A stretch of DNA of 64,000 bases from Gimesia sp. (GTDB lineage Bacteria; Planctomycetota; Planctomycetia; Planctomycetales; Planctomycetaceae): the NCBI RefSeq assembly GCF_040219335.1, contig NZ_JAVJSQ010000037.1:1-64000 (forward strand), in the 5' to 3' direction. Positions within the stretch are counted from its first letter, which is position 1. Each line of letters opens with the position of its first letter. Of this stretch, positions 35,640 to 45,119 are shown piece after piece. The position numbers were made by a program, and so were the translations under genes. The notes under the pieces were generated by a model. The model had not been told where the DNA came from, did no database searches, and worked only from the letters and a program-made list of their open reading frames with translations.

Positions 35640-35895
35640 GAAATTACCTGGAATGATTCAGACAGTTGAGGTGGGAACTGACAGGTTTTGTTCCCTTTGC
35701 AATGTAGATTAAACGACTGTGCCCCGTTTCGGTAGCCTGCAGAAGCGAATAAGCCACTGACTCATCAGTATCAGTTCTCTCTGAAACTGTCATCTCAATG
35801 TTACTGGTGGTGCTGATTCTCTGACTTTTTCCCACTCGTCCGCTTTCGGGTAATCGCTGTTTCACGCCACGATGGCAGCAGGTTTTCTAAACATA

Positions 35896-35928
35896 CTATA
35901 CAAACGACGGTTGTCTGAATTTGTATAG
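35896..35928. promoter_or_regulatory. Inverted repeat upstream of DUF1559 promoter
   Basis: CTATACAAA (35896-35904) and TTTGTATAG (35920-35928) are perfect 9-bp arms about two helical turns apart. They end nine bases before the -35 box of the DUF1559 gene at 36153, the position expected for an activator site. Confidence 0.55.
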
Positions 35929-35936
35929 ATAAGAGA

Positions 35937-35966
35937 TTGACAGGCTGAGTTCACGGTCTCTAAACT
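35937..35966 (+). promoter_or_regulatory. Promoter of first DUF1559 gene
   Basis: TTGACA (35937-35942) and TAAACT (35961-35966) lie 18 bases apart. The leader to ATG 36153 would be about 180 nt. TTGACA boxes lie at similar places upstream of the genes at 39385 and 41570. Confidence 0.6.
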
Positions 35967-36152
35967 AAACCTTATTAATCATTTGTATATTAATGTACTT
36001 ATGGTTGATTTCGTTCGCCGCTGCGGCAGTATGCCCCCGCGACTTCCTTTCATGAGATCTTTCGATCCGAAGCCGAGGCCTGGTGAATTCAATCAGGTCT
36101 CAGTTGTTCGACCGTCCTTTCATTTTCTTTATCTAAAAAAAGGAGCAAAGAC

Positions 36153-37211
36153 ATGAGACGTCATCAATGGCAGAGACGAGGTTTTACCCTGATTGAGTTG
36201 CTGGTGGTGATTGCCATCATCGCGATCCTGATTGCCCTGTTGCTACCGGCAGTCCAGCAGGCGCGCGAGGCGGCACGCAGAAGCACCTGTAAAAACAATC
36301 TGAAACAGATGGGCCTGGCACTCCATAATTATCATGAAGCCTTTGGTTGTTTTCCTCCGGGACAGATTCGCGGCTGGAATGGTACTGTCGAACTGGGAAG
36401 TGGTGCTTCCTGGGGGGCCTTGATACTTCCCTACATGGATCAGGCACCGCTGTATAACAAACTCAATTTTAACATCGGAATCTATGAAGGAACCAACAAA
36501 ACCGCGATCAACGCTGTTTCTGGTTTAAGTATTGTGCTGTGTCCCAGTGATACCGACCGGGCTCCGACACGCAGCATTCATTCTTCGAGTACGCCCAACT
36601 ATATGAGCTCAATCCCGAGCACCAGTTATTTCGGCAGCATCGGGGGGTTCCAGAACGGAGACAGTACAGACCCCCGGCTTTCCGGAGGGTTTTTCACCTA
36701 TGATCGGGCGCGGCCCACCAAGATTGCCTCCATCAGTGATGGGACCTCGAACACGATTGCTGTGGGTGAAAAGTCTTACCAGGTCTGGACTGGTGGCTCG
36801 TGGCTGGGCGTGCAGCACAACACCTACCAGACTTCCAGTCCGGGGAATGATACTGCCTGCTGTCAGGACTGGTACCTGGGAGCGGGGATCTATCCGATGA
36901 CCAACCAGCTCACTCCTGGTCTGGGTAGCACGAACTGGCGGTATGGCAGTGTGCATACGGGCGGCGCACATTTCCTGATGGCTGATGGAGCCGTACGGTT
37001 CATTTCCGAAAACATTCAGCACATCGTTTCCACCCGCAGCGCTTCTACCTGTTCCACGAATAACTGTGGCTGTGAATGGAGCAATGACGCCAATGCTTGC
37101 GCGCCAGGTGCTCCGGGGGGCTGGAATGACAAAGCTTATCTCGGTAATCACTTTGGCATCTATCAGCGGCTGCATCATAGAAATGATGGATTGACCCTCG
37201 GCGATTTTTAA
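36153..37211 (+). CDS. DUF1559 prepilin-like protein (member 1 of cluster)
   Basis: The product is 352 residues. The N-terminus has the type IV prepilin signal: basic leader, then [19 protein letters not shown] with cleavage after the Gly, giving a methylated Phe and the conserved E5. The DUF1559 core [20 protein letters not shown] follows. The C-terminus has the [11 protein letters not shown] block and ends GDF. Such proteins number in the dozens in planctomycete genomes and are thought to be pseudopilins; their role is unknown. SD AAAGGAG. A 56-residue lipoprotein gene follows 47 bp later, so the pair is one transcription unit. A perfect inverted repeat precedes its promoter. Confidence 0.93.
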   Translation: MRRHQWQRRGFTLIELLVVIAIIAILIALLLPAVQQAREAARRSTCKNNLKQMGLALHNYHEAFGCFPPGQIRGWNGTVELGSGASWGALILPYMDQAPLYNKLNFNIGIYEGTNKTAINAVSGLSIVLCPSDTDRAPTRSIHSSSTPNYMSSIPSTSYFGSIGGFQNGDSTDPRLSGGFFTYDRARPTKIASISDGTSNTIAVGEKSYQVWTGGSWLGVQHNTYQTSSPGNDTACCQDWYLGAGIYPMTNQLTPGLGSTNWRYGSVHTGGAHFLMADGAVRFISENIQHIVSTRSASTCSTNNCGCEWSNDANACAPGAPGGWNDKAYLGNHFGIYQRLHHRNDGLTLGDF

Positions 37212-37258
37212 TCAGGAACTGACTAACACGAGGAGTACCTGTTTCGAAAGGAGAAACC

Positions 37259-37429
37259 ATGCATCTGAAAAAAATCAAACGCAGCTGGAATCTGATTCCC
37301 CTGAGTCTGTTCTGTCTCTGTCTGTCGCTTTCAGCGTGTGCTGACAAAACGACTGCAGAATACACCCAGCCTGATCCCGGACTGAATGCTGAAGAGTCCA
37401 GCGTCCAGATGGATCAGGGGGGCAAATAG
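37259..37429 (+). CDS. Small lipoprotein paired with DUF1559 gene
   Basis: A 56-residue product. The signal peptide has lipobox LSAC (Cys27), after basic KKIKRSW and a leucine-rich core; the mature part is only about 30 residues, rich in Asp, Glu, Gln and Thr. AAAGGAGAAACC precedes the ATG, a good ribosome-binding site. I know of no named family. Membrane-anchored with an acidic exposed tail is the likely state. It directly follows the DUF1559 gene (47 bp) and is followed by a hairpin at 37506, so it closes a two-gene unit. Confidence 0.75.
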   Translation: MHLKKIKRSWNLIPLSLFCLCLSLSACADKTTAEYTQPDPGLNAEESSVQMDQGGK

Positions 37430-38064
37430 CAGAATTCGATCTGCGGAGCGTTTCCGTTTTGCAGCAGATTCCGGAATGGCTCCTACAGTTATTATGATGA
37501 TTTGTCGGGGAGAGTGAGATGATCATTTCACTCTCCCCGCTGCTTTACCATCACAGACTTTCTGGCCTCCATGCTGGTGATGTCATTCGCCATACACCCT
37601 CTCTCGATCTATCGTCTTTGTTCTCTCAGCGCAGACAAACTTTTCCGACTGCAGCGATCAGGGGTTTTGTCATGATCGACCGCGCAGTGATCAGCGTTAA
37701 TTAGTATTCCATTCTAATTAGCAAGATATTACGTCGATCGGGATTGACTCACTTTCCATTCAGGGTAACCTGAAAGTAATTCGAATCTCAGATGACTGGT
37801 GAATAGTTGATTCGAAGACCATCCATAACCCACCTTCGGGGCGCTCCTGAACTATCGTTTCTACATAATACAGGACCGATGCCCTGACTACTAGTTCCTC
37901 CGCTACACATTGCATTCTCTATTCCTGCGCTGAAAGAAAATGCCTGCACGGAACGACCCAGAAACGAGTCACCCTATGCTGCATGACGCTCCAGGCAAAA
38001 TCTTGATCATTGTCTGGCTGCGACTTCATACCATTTCTTGATAGATCCGAGACTGGAGACCGAC
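37430..38064. other. 635-bp intergenic region
   Basis: It holds the terminator at 37506 and the leader of the next DUF1559 gene. No gene is visible, and I found no good -35/-10 pair, unlike the other DUF1559 genes here. Confidence 0.5.
37506..37539 (+). terminator. Terminator-like hairpin
   Basis: CGGGGAGAGTGA (37506-37517) and TCACTCTCCCCG (37528-37539) make a perfect 12-bp stem with a 10-nt loop. The following sequence (CTGCTTTACC) has only a weak T-run, so termination may be incomplete. Confidence 0.65.
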
Positions 38065-39048
38065 ATGAAACAACGCACAACCTTGCGCGGTTTTACTCTG
38101 ATTGAACTTCTGGTGGTGATTGCCATCATCGCGATTCTGATTGCCTTGTTACTCCCCGCTGTTCAACAGGCCCGGGAAGCAGCCCGTCGCTCTACCTGTA
38201 AAAATAATCTGAAGCAGATCGGACTGGCTCTGCATAACTATCACGACACACACCAGCTCTTCCCGTATGCAACCGCGAACCCCGGTAACTGTATCCCAGC
38301 AGACCCGAATGCCACGATCACCAATCATACCGGCTGGCTCTACCTGCTCCCTTTCATGGATCAGGCAAACCTCTACAACCAGTTCAATTTCAGTGCTGCA
38401 ACCGGGCAGCATAACAAAACCTCGAATACACTGGCCGGCGGTAGCTCGATCACTACCGGGAATGCCCAGCTGGGAACGAACATCATTCCGATTCTGCTTT
38501 GTCCCTCAGATGATGGCGGCTCGACCTATCCGGGGGCTGATACGAATTATGGCACCGGCGTAGCTAACTCGGCCCGCACCAGTTACGGGTTCAGTGTGAC
38601 CACTGGTGAGTACTGGGGGGGGAACTGTACCTACTGGGTGAATGAAAGCAAAACCAACCGCACCATGTTTGGTGCGAATTCCAAGTGCAAAATCCGCGAT
38701 ATCAAAGATGGAACCAGCAACACCGTCGCGGTTGCCGAGACAACCCTGGATGTCGATGACGGCGAGTGTCAGATCTGGGCTGCCTCTTCACATGTGGGGA
38801 TGGGGGTCATGCTGAAAGCCAGCCGGGGCATCAATGAATTTCGCTGCTGCACCTGGCGAACTCCCCCTAATGCTCAGTTTCAACCAGGACGCCTGGGAGA
38901 ATGGGGAGAGCCGGGCAGTACCCATACCGGCGGAATGCACGTTCTGCTGGCGGATGGTGCAGTCCGGTTTATCAGCGAAAATATCGACACCAACACGCGC
39001 CTCAATCTGGCCAATATCTCCGATGGCAATCCCCTGGGAGAATTTTAA
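38065..39048 (+). CDS. DUF1559 prepilin-like protein (member 2)
   Basis: The product is 327 residues with the prepilin signal [20 protein letters not shown], the DUF1559 core [20 protein letters not shown], and the C-terminal [20 protein letters not shown] block, ending GEF. It is a close paralogue of the next gene: the two share long identical stretches such as [15 protein letters not shown] and [17 protein letters not shown] (K or S at one site), so the pair arose by tandem duplication. Unlike its neighbours it has no lipoprotein gene of its own. ATG 38065 follows GGAG; TTG 38038 is not needed. A hairpin (39068-39100) ends the unit. Confidence 0.93.
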   Translation: MKQRTTLRGFTLIELLVVIAIIAILIALLLPAVQQAREAARRSTCKNNLKQIGLALHNYHDTHQLFPYATANPGNCIPADPNATITNHTGWLYLLPFMDQANLYNQFNFSAATGQHNKTSNTLAGGSSITTGNAQLGTNIIPILLCPSDDGGSTYPGADTNYGTGVANSARTSYGFSVTTGEYWGGNCTYWVNESKTNRTMFGANSKCKIRDIKDGTSNTVAVAETTLDVDDGECQIWAASSHVGMGVMLKASRGINEFRCCTWRTPPNAQFQPGRLGEWGEPGSTHTGGMHVLLADGAVRFISENIDTNTRLNLANISDGNPLGEF

Positions 39049-39067
39049 GAGTGATTAAAGCTGATTT

Positions 39068-39100
39068 CGACGGGCCGGTTGATTCCAATCCGGCCCGTCG
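39068..39100 (+). terminator. Hairpin after DUF1559 gene 2
   Basis: CGACGGGCCGG (39068-39078) and CCGGCCCGTCG (39090-39100) form a perfect 11-bp stem with an 11-nt loop. It lacks a T-run, so it may stabilise the 3' end as much as terminate. Confidence 0.6.
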
Positions 39101-39158
39101 TGATGCATAGGCCAAGTTACATGTGTTCTCATTTCTGACGCGGGTTACACAAATCTGG

Positions 39159-39187
39159 TTGACAGGGTGTTCTCCCGCACTTAATAA
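39159..39187 (+). promoter_or_regulatory. Promoter of DUF1559 gene 3
   Basis: TTGACA (39159-39164) and TAATAA (39182-39187) are 17 bases apart. The leader would be roughly 190 nt of very AT-rich sequence before SD GGAG and ATG 39385. Confidence 0.65.
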
Positions 39188-39384
39188 TTACTAAATCTAA
39201 ATATCAAAAGGTATTTCCCTTTCGGGTAATTAATTGAGATTTTAAATTTCCTTTATTTTTGATCGCTACATCAACACCTGACGAGTGTTTATTTAATTGC
39301 CTTCTTCAATTCGACTCCGAATTGTAGTCATCACATTTAGTCGTTTTTTTTCGTTCCTTTCTCTTATTTAACTGGAGACACCCT

Positions 39385-40362
39385 ATGCGACAGCAATTAT
39401 TCAAGCGGGGCTTCACCTTGATCGAACTGTTGGTGGTGATTGCCATCATCGCGATCCTGATTGCTCTGCTCTTGCCGGCGGTACAGCAGGCGCGTGAAGC
39501 AGCCCGCAGGTCAACCTGCAAAAACAACCTGAAGCAGATCGGTCTGGCACTGCACAACTACCATGACACCCATCGCGTGTTCCCCTATGCCACTGCTAAT
39601 CCTGGTACCTGTACGACCGCAGGTGGAGCCACAATCACTAATCATGCCGGCTGGCTTTATCTGCTGCCTTTCATGGATCAGGCAAACCTGTATAACCAGT
39701 ACAATTTCAGTGCCGCCACAGGATCGCGAAACGATGTCGGCGGGACGCTGGCAGGTGGAGGTGCGATCGCCAGCGGGAATGCGGTTCTTGGTACGAATGT
39801 CATTCCTATTCTGATCTGCCCTTCTGATGACGGCGGGGCTCAGTATGCTCCCGCCAGTACGGCCTACGGAACCGGAGTTGCCAATTCCGCACGCACCAGC
39901 TATGGCTTTAGTGTGACGAATGCCCACGACACGGGGGCCTGTAATCTCTGGACTCTGGAAGGTAAAACTTCACGTGCCATGTTCGGGATCAGCTCAAACT
40001 GTCAGGTTCGTGATGTCAAGGATGGTACCAGTAACACAGTCGCTGTCGTAGAGACCACTCTGGACGTCGATGACGGCGAATGCCAGTCCTGGGCCGCAGC
40101 TTCACACGTGGGGCTGGGAACAAATTTCAAGTCGAGCCGGGGTATTAATGAATTCCGTTGCTGCACCTGGAGAACACCGCCTATGCAACAGTTTCAGCCA
40201 GGCCGCCTTGGTGAATGGGGCGATCCTGGCAGTACCCATGTGGGCGGGTTGCATGTGTTGATGGGCGATGGTGCAGTTCGATTCGTCAGCGAAAACATCG
40301 ACTCGACGACGCGTAATAATCTGGCGAATATCTCTGACGGAAACGTTCTGGGAGAATTCTAA
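39385..40362 (+). CDS. DUF1559 prepilin-like protein (member 3)
   Basis: The product is 325 residues, tandem paralogue of member 2. It has the leader MRQQLFKR, then [19 protein letters not shown], the [20 protein letters not shown] core, and the C-terminal [20 protein letters not shown] block, ending GEF. Compared with member 2, most changes lie in the middle variable part (residues 75-175), around the segment [22 protein letters not shown] precedes the ATG by eight bases. It is followed by a carboxypeptidase-regulatory-like lipoprotein gene, 173 bp downstream on the same strand. Confidence 0.93.
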   Translation: MRQQLFKRGFTLIELLVVIAIIAILIALLLPAVQQAREAARRSTCKNNLKQIGLALHNYHDTHRVFPYATANPGTCTTAGGATITNHAGWLYLLPFMDQANLYNQYNFSAATGSRNDVGGTLAGGGAIASGNAVLGTNVIPILICPSDDGGAQYAPASTAYGTGVANSARTSYGFSVTNAHDTGACNLWTLEGKTSRAMFGISSNCQVRDVKDGTSNTVAVVETTLDVDDGECQSWAAASHVGLGTNFKSSRGINEFRCCTWRTPPMQQFQPGRLGEWGDPGSTHVGGLHVLMGDGAVRFVSENIDSTTRNNLANISDGNVLGEF

Positions 40363-40535
40363 TAACAAATCCCAGAGTCAGACCTGGTCGTTCTCCTTCG
40401 TTCCGCAACCGGGCGAAGGGGGACTGGCTTTTTCTCCCTCTCCAGAGCGAAAATTAGATGAGCTGGATCTGAAGCAGCAGTGTGACTGAGTAACCAACTT
40501 CGAATTCCCATCTGACAAGATTGAAAGAAAGATGC

Positions 40536-40994
40536 ATGTTGAAATTGAATAGACAGATTGCCGTTCTGCTGATGACTGTCGGCTTAGTGAGTGGTTGTGG
40601 TGGTCACACTTCAGAAGTTCCCGATGACCTTGTTCCTGTTACAGGAACCGTGAAACTGGATGGTGAACCGAAAGCAAATATTACGGTTATCTTTAATCCC
40701 GGAAAAAAAACCGCTGGAACGGGTGGGTATGGTGTGACCGATCAAGATGGTAAGTACACGCTGACTCATCGCAGCAATAAGCCTGGAGTAGAACCGGGAG
40801 AGTATGTTGTCACTTTCTCTATGATGGGCCTGCCCGACGGAAGCCCGATTCCTGAAGGGAAAGATGCGGCCGATGTGGGTGCAGTGCAGTTGCTGCCTGA
40901 GCAATACACGAATCCCAACCGTGAGATGAATCTGACCATCGCCACGGTGAAAGCGCCCTCCGCAACTCTGGATTACGAAATTAAATCAAAATAA
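40536..40994 (+). CDS. Transthyretin-like lipoprotein (carboxypeptidase-regulatory fold)
   Basis: The product is 152 residues. Lipobox VSGC gives Cys21. Residues 35-150 match the carboxypeptidase-regulatory-like / transthyretin-like fold: VTGTVKLDGEPKANITVIFN, then GGYGVTDQDGKYTLTHRS, then VEPGEYVVTF. The motif AADVGAVQLLPEQYTNP is shared with the lipoprotein at 42713. ATG 40536 begins the signal peptide; TTG 40521 is also in frame. It belongs to the DUF1559 gene upstream as a pair. Surface-anchored in the outer membrane or periplasm is expected. A strong terminator (41062) closes the unit. Confidence 0.85.
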   Translation: MLKLNRQIAVLLMTVGLVSGCGGHTSEVPDDLVPVTGTVKLDGEPKANITVIFNPGKKTAGTGGYGVTDQDGKYTLTHRSNKPGVEPGEYVVTFSMMGLPDGSPIPEGKDAADVGAVQLLPEQYTNPNREMNLTIATVKAPSATLDYEIKSK

Positions 40995-41061
40995 AGTTCG
41001 CAATCAGAAATACCTCAGTTCCTAAAGGCCTGGGGTCAGTTTAGATTGAACAATGAATTTC

Positions 41062-41090
41062 AGGGAGGTTGGTTCCAACCTCCCATTTTT
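41062..41090 (+). terminator. Rho-independent terminator
   Basis: GGGAGGTTG (41062-41070) and CAACCTCCC (41075-41083), with a GTTC loop, are followed by ATTTTTT. It terminates the DUF1559-3/lipoprotein unit. Confidence 0.88.
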
Positions 41091-41256
41091 TATGGCTTTA
41101 GAAAATTATTTCTATGCACCAGCAGGCGTTATCGCCTGGGGTACTGGCTGTTCTGTATGCGAGCAGGCAAGGCTGGTTGACTTTGAGTCCAGGGGGATGC
41201 GTTTCACACTTCTGTCAACGAAATGTCGAAAAAGTTAACGAACCTCAGAAAAATGA

Positions 41257-41286
41257 TTGACATATTGAAAGCCCCAATAACATAAT
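41257..41286 (+). promoter_or_regulatory. Promoter of DUF1559 gene 4
   Basis: TTGACA (41257-41262) and CATAAT (41281-41286) are 18 bases apart. The leader to ATG 41570 is about 280 nt and AT-rich. Confidence 0.65.
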
Positions 41287-41569
41287 AAGAATTATTAATC
41301 ATCTCTTCATATCTAGTTTCAGAGATGAAATTCCCTTCTGACTTTAAAATCGTCTAATCATAAATTCGTTTTGTGTTGTTTCAGTATTCACTAAGTTCTT
41401 AGTGTCGGCACATACAATTTCATGCTGTGTGATTGTTGATTCGTCGTTCTTTTCAGCTTCTATTTCATGTCCAGAATCAGTTAGACAATTGCGCATTTTA
41501 AAATCTGTTTGAGCCCGCACTTAAGCGTATTTATACCTCATTTCTTTTTCTTTTTTCCGGAGGTGGAAA

Positions 41570-42574
41570 ATGCTGCAGCTCAAAAAAAGGCGTGCGTTCA
41601 CACTGATCGAATTGCTGGTCGTCATCGCGATTATCGCAATTCTGATCGCTCTCTTGTTACCTGCCGTGCAGCAGGCGCGTGAAGCAGCCCGTCGCTCAAC
41701 CTGTAAGAACAATCTGAAACAGATTGGTCTCGCCTTGCACAACTACCATGATGCACACAAATGCTTTCCGTACTCAGTTTCACATGCCCACAGTATCACG
41801 TCGGGTTCTGCAAGCCATGCCTTTGGCCTGAACCATCGTGGCTGGTTGCTGGTCCTGCCTTACATTGATCAGGCGAACCTCTACAATCAGTTCAACTTCA
41901 GCCTGGCTGCCAGTACAGGGGCTCCCAGTGCGAAGCCTGTTCCGGGTAACCTGCTGCCGGGGTCTGCCGGTAATGCGAACGATCAGGTGATCTCGAAAAT
42001 CATTCCCGCGTTCATGTGTCCTTCAGACGATAACGACACACACTATCGCTCTACCACCAGTGCTCACTACGCTATCGCTCCTGGTAGCTCCAGTGAGTAT
42101 GCGGCTTACACAAATTACGATTTTAGTACTCGGAGAACATCCAGTTCTGCCAGTATCTGGAATACAGAAAGCCGCTCCTCACGCCGCATGTTCGGGATCG
42201 ATGGTTGTTCTCAGATTCGTGATGTCAAAGACGGTATGAGTAACACGGTGGCCGTTGCTGAGACTCTGCGCTGGACCTACAACGGTGTTTCCCAGACCTG
42301 GGGTCATGCGAAATGGGTGGGCCACGGGGTCGACCTGACTTACTCACGTGGAATTAACTGGTGGCCCTGCTGCTCCTGGGACTCTCCCCCATTCGCTCGT
42401 CCTACCGGACCTGGTCGTCTGGGTGACTGGTCTACCGTGGGCAGTCTGCACACCGGTGGTGCTCATGTGCTGATGGGTGATGGAGCCGTTCGTTTCATCA
42501 GTGAAAACATCGACGCCACAACCCGCAACAACCTGGCTTACATCTCTGACGGTAACCCGATCGGAGAATTCTAA
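41570..42574 (+). CDS. DUF1559 prepilin-like protein (member 4)
   Basis: The product is 334 residues. The leader MLQLKKRRA is followed by [18 protein letters not shown], with Ala in place of Gly before the Phe at the cleavage site. The DUF1559 core and the C-terminal [20 protein letters not shown] block, ending GEF, are present. The central part (residues 70-230) is rich in Ser, Thr and Asn, more diverged from members 2 and 3 than they are from each other. SD GGAGG stands seven bases before the ATG. A hairpin lies between it and the lipoprotein gene downstream. Confidence 0.92.
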   Translation: MLQLKKRRAFTLIELLVVIAIIAILIALLLPAVQQAREAARRSTCKNNLKQIGLALHNYHDAHKCFPYSVSHAHSITSGSASHAFGLNHRGWLLVLPYIDQANLYNQFNFSLAASTGAPSAKPVPGNLLPGSAGNANDQVISKIIPAFMCPSDDNDTHYRSTTSAHYAIAPGSSSEYAAYTNYDFSTRRTSSSASIWNTESRSSRRMFGIDGCSQIRDVKDGMSNTVAVAETLRWTYNGVSQTWGHAKWVGHGVDLTYSRGINWWPCCSWDSPPFARPTGPGRLGDWSTVGSLHTGGAHVLMGDGAVRFISENIDATTRNNLAYISDGNPIGEF

Positions 42575-42610
42575 TCTCTGCAGCGCCGATGCGCTGCTGG
42601 CATAACTGCA

Positions 42611-42643
42611 AGACCACGGGTGAGGTGATGTCGCCCGTGGTCT
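42611..42643 (+). terminator. Hairpin between DUF1559 gene 4 and its lipoprotein gene
   Basis: AGACCACGGG (42611-42620) and CCCGTGGTCT (42634-42643) form a perfect 10-bp stem followed by GTCTCTT. It is inside the likely operon, so it may reduce read-through to the lipoprotein gene at 42713. Confidence 0.55.
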
Positions 42644-42712
42644 GTCTCTTCACGTCTGCTTTTACGGGTCTTTCATTCTTTTGATTTACTGACAGGACAG
42701 GATCTCAAGTCA

Positions 42713-43156
42713 ATGCGTTACAATCGACTACTTTTGTGTTGTTTATTTCTCGGTCTGGTGGGCTGTGGTGGAGGCGGTAGCGAAAACACGCTGGAAGTCT
42801 ACCCGGTCAGTGGAACAGTTACCGTTGATGGTGAAGCCGTCCAGGGGATCTCGGTCACCTTTTTCCCGGAAGGGACGACCAAAGGCAATGGTGGTTTCGG
42901 GGCGACAGATGCTTCCGGTCAGTTTACACTGAAAGACCGGGATCAACGTGACGGCGTTGCCGAGGGCACTTATCGCGTCCTGCTGACACGCCTGGTCAAG
43001 CCGGATGGCAGCCCCATTGGTGGCGAAGAGATGGCAGCCGACGTGGGTGCTGTCAATCAACTTCCCGAGGTTTACAACGATCCCAAAGGGTCACCTCTCA
43101 CGGCGACCGTTGGGCAAACCAACGAACCATTCAAATTTGAAATCAAGGGTAAATAA
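42713..43156 (+). CDS. Transthyretin-like lipoprotein, second copy
   Basis: The product is 147 residues. Lipobox LVGC gives Cys18, followed by a glycine run. The mature part is a carboxypeptidase-regulatory-like fold (VSGTVTVDGEAVQGISVTFF, GGFGATDASGQFTLKD, VAEGTYRVLL), and has EMAADVGAVNQLPEVYNDP in common with the gene at 40536. It is a paralogue of that gene, next to a DUF1559 gene in the same order. SD AGGACAGGA. A terminator (43225) ends the unit 68 bp later. Anchored in the envelope, function unknown. Confidence 0.85.
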   Translation: MRYNRLLLCCLFLGLVGCGGGGSENTLEVYPVSGTVTVDGEAVQGISVTFFPEGTTKGNGGFGATDASGQFTLKDRDQRDGVAEGTYRVLLTRLVKPDGSPIGGEEMAADVGAVNQLPEVYNDPKGSPLTATVGQTNEPFKFEIKGK

Positions 43157-43224
43157 GAAAGCTTTCCTGAATCACAGGCGGAACTATTACCGTCTGCAAA
43201 AAAAATGCACTGGTCCCTATTATG

Positions 43225-43257
43225 AACAGGGCAATCCCATTTGGGATTGCCCTGTTT
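43225..43257 (+). terminator. Rho-independent terminator
   Basis: AACAGGGCAATCCCA (43225-43239) and TGGGATTGCCCTGTT (43242-43256) form a perfect 15-bp stem, the longest in the cluster, followed by a short T-rich tail. Confidence 0.85.
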
Positions 43258-43514
43258 CTGTTTCTATCGATCTCTATCAACCGAAAGTAAAGATGAGTTC
43301 ATTGCTTTTCGGGAGTTGCCGGAGAGTTTTCGGAGTTCGATACGTGATCGTTAGAGGCACATGTCAACTTCATGTAGACCATATTGAAATGGACGAAGCT
43401 GATTTCAGAAGGCGAGGCTAGGAGAATCAGATTGAACTGAATGAAGAGAGCCAGCAGTGACCGGAACTGCAGCTAACTATTGAGGTTCCGAAAGTGTATT
43501 CTCAGAAACGGCAA

Positions 43515-44042
43515 CTAATCGATCGACAGATCAAAGTCGATGACATTGTCCCCATCAGTGACATCTGCCTGGAGCTCCGTCTTGGTATTGTACCTGGCGG
43601 GGATCACTTCTTTGCCGGTTTTTTTCGGCTTGGGGCGGGCGCGTCTCATGGTGACATCGGCTTCAGATTCGGCCGGAGGGGTGGAAATATCAATAGTATC
43701 AGCTGAATCCATACTGGCGAAATCAGTGTCAGCATTGACTCCCTCCATTTCTCCCAGGGGTTGTCCCGTGGTGATCCTGACGGAATGTTTGCCCACGATA
43801 GCGCCGGGCGAATTTCCCAGATAAGTCAGGTCGTAATTTCCATTGCTGTCCGTTCTTCCTGTCGAAGGATTACCCTCTGCCGGCTTGAACACCACGATGG
43901 CATCAGCCAGGGGCTCTCCATTCATTGTGATCAGCCCGGTCACTTTGCCTAGTTCTACATCAGATCCACCAGAGCATCCCATGCAGCAGGTTAAGATAAG
44001 CAACAGGCAGGGTTTTAGTGACATCCTTAGAATGCAGGTCAT
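43515..44042 (-). CDS. Lipoprotein with transthyretin-like domain
   Basis: The product is 175 residues. Lipobox CMGC places Cys23 after a leucine-rich core. Residues 30-95 have the regulatory-like fold (LGKVTGLITMNGEPLADAIV, SNGNYDLTYLG, GAIVGKHSVRI). A low-complexity acidic and basic tail follows (PAESEADVTMRRARPKPKKT). The last 35 residues (IPARYNTKTELQADV) recall the C-terminal strand of the other lipoproteins in this cluster. ATG 44042 follows GAGGGAAG. It lies downstream of the DUF1559 gene at 44178-45119 on the same strand, beyond a strong terminator-like hairpin. Confidence 0.8.
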   Translation of the reverse strand: MTCILRMSLKPCLLLILTCCMGCSGGSDVELGKVTGLITMNGEPLADAIVVFKPAEGNPSTGRTDSNGNYDLTYLGNSPGAIVGKHSVRITTGQPLGEMEGVNADTDFASMDSADTIDISTPPAESEADVTMRRARPKPKKTGKEVIPARYNTKTELQADVTDGDNVIDFDLSID

Positions 44043-44112
44043 GTTGTCTTCCCTCGTAAGTTCGCTGAAAGTCTTATACTTGTGTTGGGGCGTAATGGTG
44101 AAAAAAAGAAGT

Positions 44113-44140
44113 CCCGGTTTTACCCTCAGGTAAAACCGGG
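44113..44140 (-). terminator. Hairpin between DUF1559 gene 5 and its lipoprotein gene
   Basis: CCCGGTTTTACC (44113-44124) and GGTAAAACCGGG (44129-44140) form a perfect 12-bp stem with a 4-nt loop. On the minus strand a T-rich tract (ACTTCTTTTTTT) follows. It should end most DUF1559-5 transcripts 70 bp before the lipoprotein start. Confidence 0.85.
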
Positions 44141-44177
44141 CGCTGGATCGTCTTTCATTACATCGTCAGTGAAACGC

Positions 44178-45119
44178 TTAGAATTCCCCAATCACATTTT
44201 TGTCGTTGATGCCTGCCAGATAGACGAGCAGATTTCCATCAATGTTTTCACTGATAAATCTGACACCGCCATCTCCCAGAAGGAAGTGACAACCACCTTC
44301 ATGAGAACTGCTCAATGTCCAGGCGTAACGCAGACCATCGTTGTTGTTGATCCCGTTGATCAGATAAATTGTAGATGGGTCTGGTGTTGCAGAAGAACCC
44401 TGCCAGGTACGCACCAGGGCGGTATGCCAGGGCCAGTTGCCATAATTGCCTGCACTGGCATTCGTAGTGACTACAGAAGTCCCCATCCAGACCCCTCCTG
44501 ATCCCCGGTCTTCCGTGGTGCGTTCGCCAACCATAATGACGTTACTGGGACCATCCGTAAAATCACGCAGGCGTCGGGCTGTATGATTGTTGAATGCGCC
44601 GTTATAGCATCGTCCTGTGCCGCTGGTGGGGTTGATGTCGCAGGGAGAGTAAATTCCCGGATAGTTGCTCTTGCCGTAGGAACCAATGTTGGTATTGATA
44701 CCGTTATCCATCGGGTCAGAAGGGCAGTTGAGGGGGGGGATCGATGTCTTGACCAACGTGGGTTGCAGTAATGTTCCTGAGGAATCACGCCAGGCGGCAT
44801 CGAAGTTGATCTTGTTGTACAAGGGGGTCTGGTCCATGAATGGGAGTAGCATTACGGTCCAGGCCAGATAGCTTTCCGTGGGGATGTCATCCGCCGCGGT
44901 ACGACGACTTTCGACGTGCATCTGTGGGAAGATACGGTGTGTGTCGTGGTAGTTATGCAGCGCCAGTCCAATCTGCTTGAGATTGTTTTTACAGGTCGAG
45001 CGACGGGCAGCTTCACGGGCCTGTTGAACTGCAGGGAGCAGTAGTGCGATCAGGATCGCGATAACAACCAGCAATTCAATCAGGGTAAAACCTCGTTTCC
45101 TTTGTGTGAGCCGTTTCAT
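44178..45119 (-). CDS. DUF1559 prepilin-like protein (member 5, shortened signal helix)
   Basis: The product is 313 residues with the leader MKRLTQRKR, then [20 protein letters not shown]. The other four cluster members have [15 protein letters not shown]; here three residues of the membrane helix are missing. The core [20 protein letters not shown] follows, and the C-terminus has HEGGCHFLLGDGGVRFISEN, ending GEF. SD GGAGG. It reads opposite to members 1-4 and pairs with the lipoprotein gene at 43515. A shortened helix may alter membrane register or depth, but the protein is otherwise intact. Confidence 0.9.
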   Translation of the reverse strand: MKRLTQRKRGFTLIELLVVIAILIALLLPAVQQAREAARRSTCKNNLKQIGLALHNYHDTHRIFPQMHVESRRTAADDIPTESYLAWTVMLLPFMDQTPLYNKINFDAAWRDSSGTLLQPTLVKTSIPPLNCPSDPMDNGINTNIGSYGKSNYPGIYSPCDINPTSGTGRCYNGAFNNHTARRLRDFTDGPSNVIMVGERTTEDRGSGGVWMGTSVVTTNASAGNYGNWPWHTALVRTWQGSSATPDPSTIYLINGINNNDGLRYAWTLSSSHEGGCHFLLGDGGVRFISENIDGNLLVYLAGINDKNVIGEF

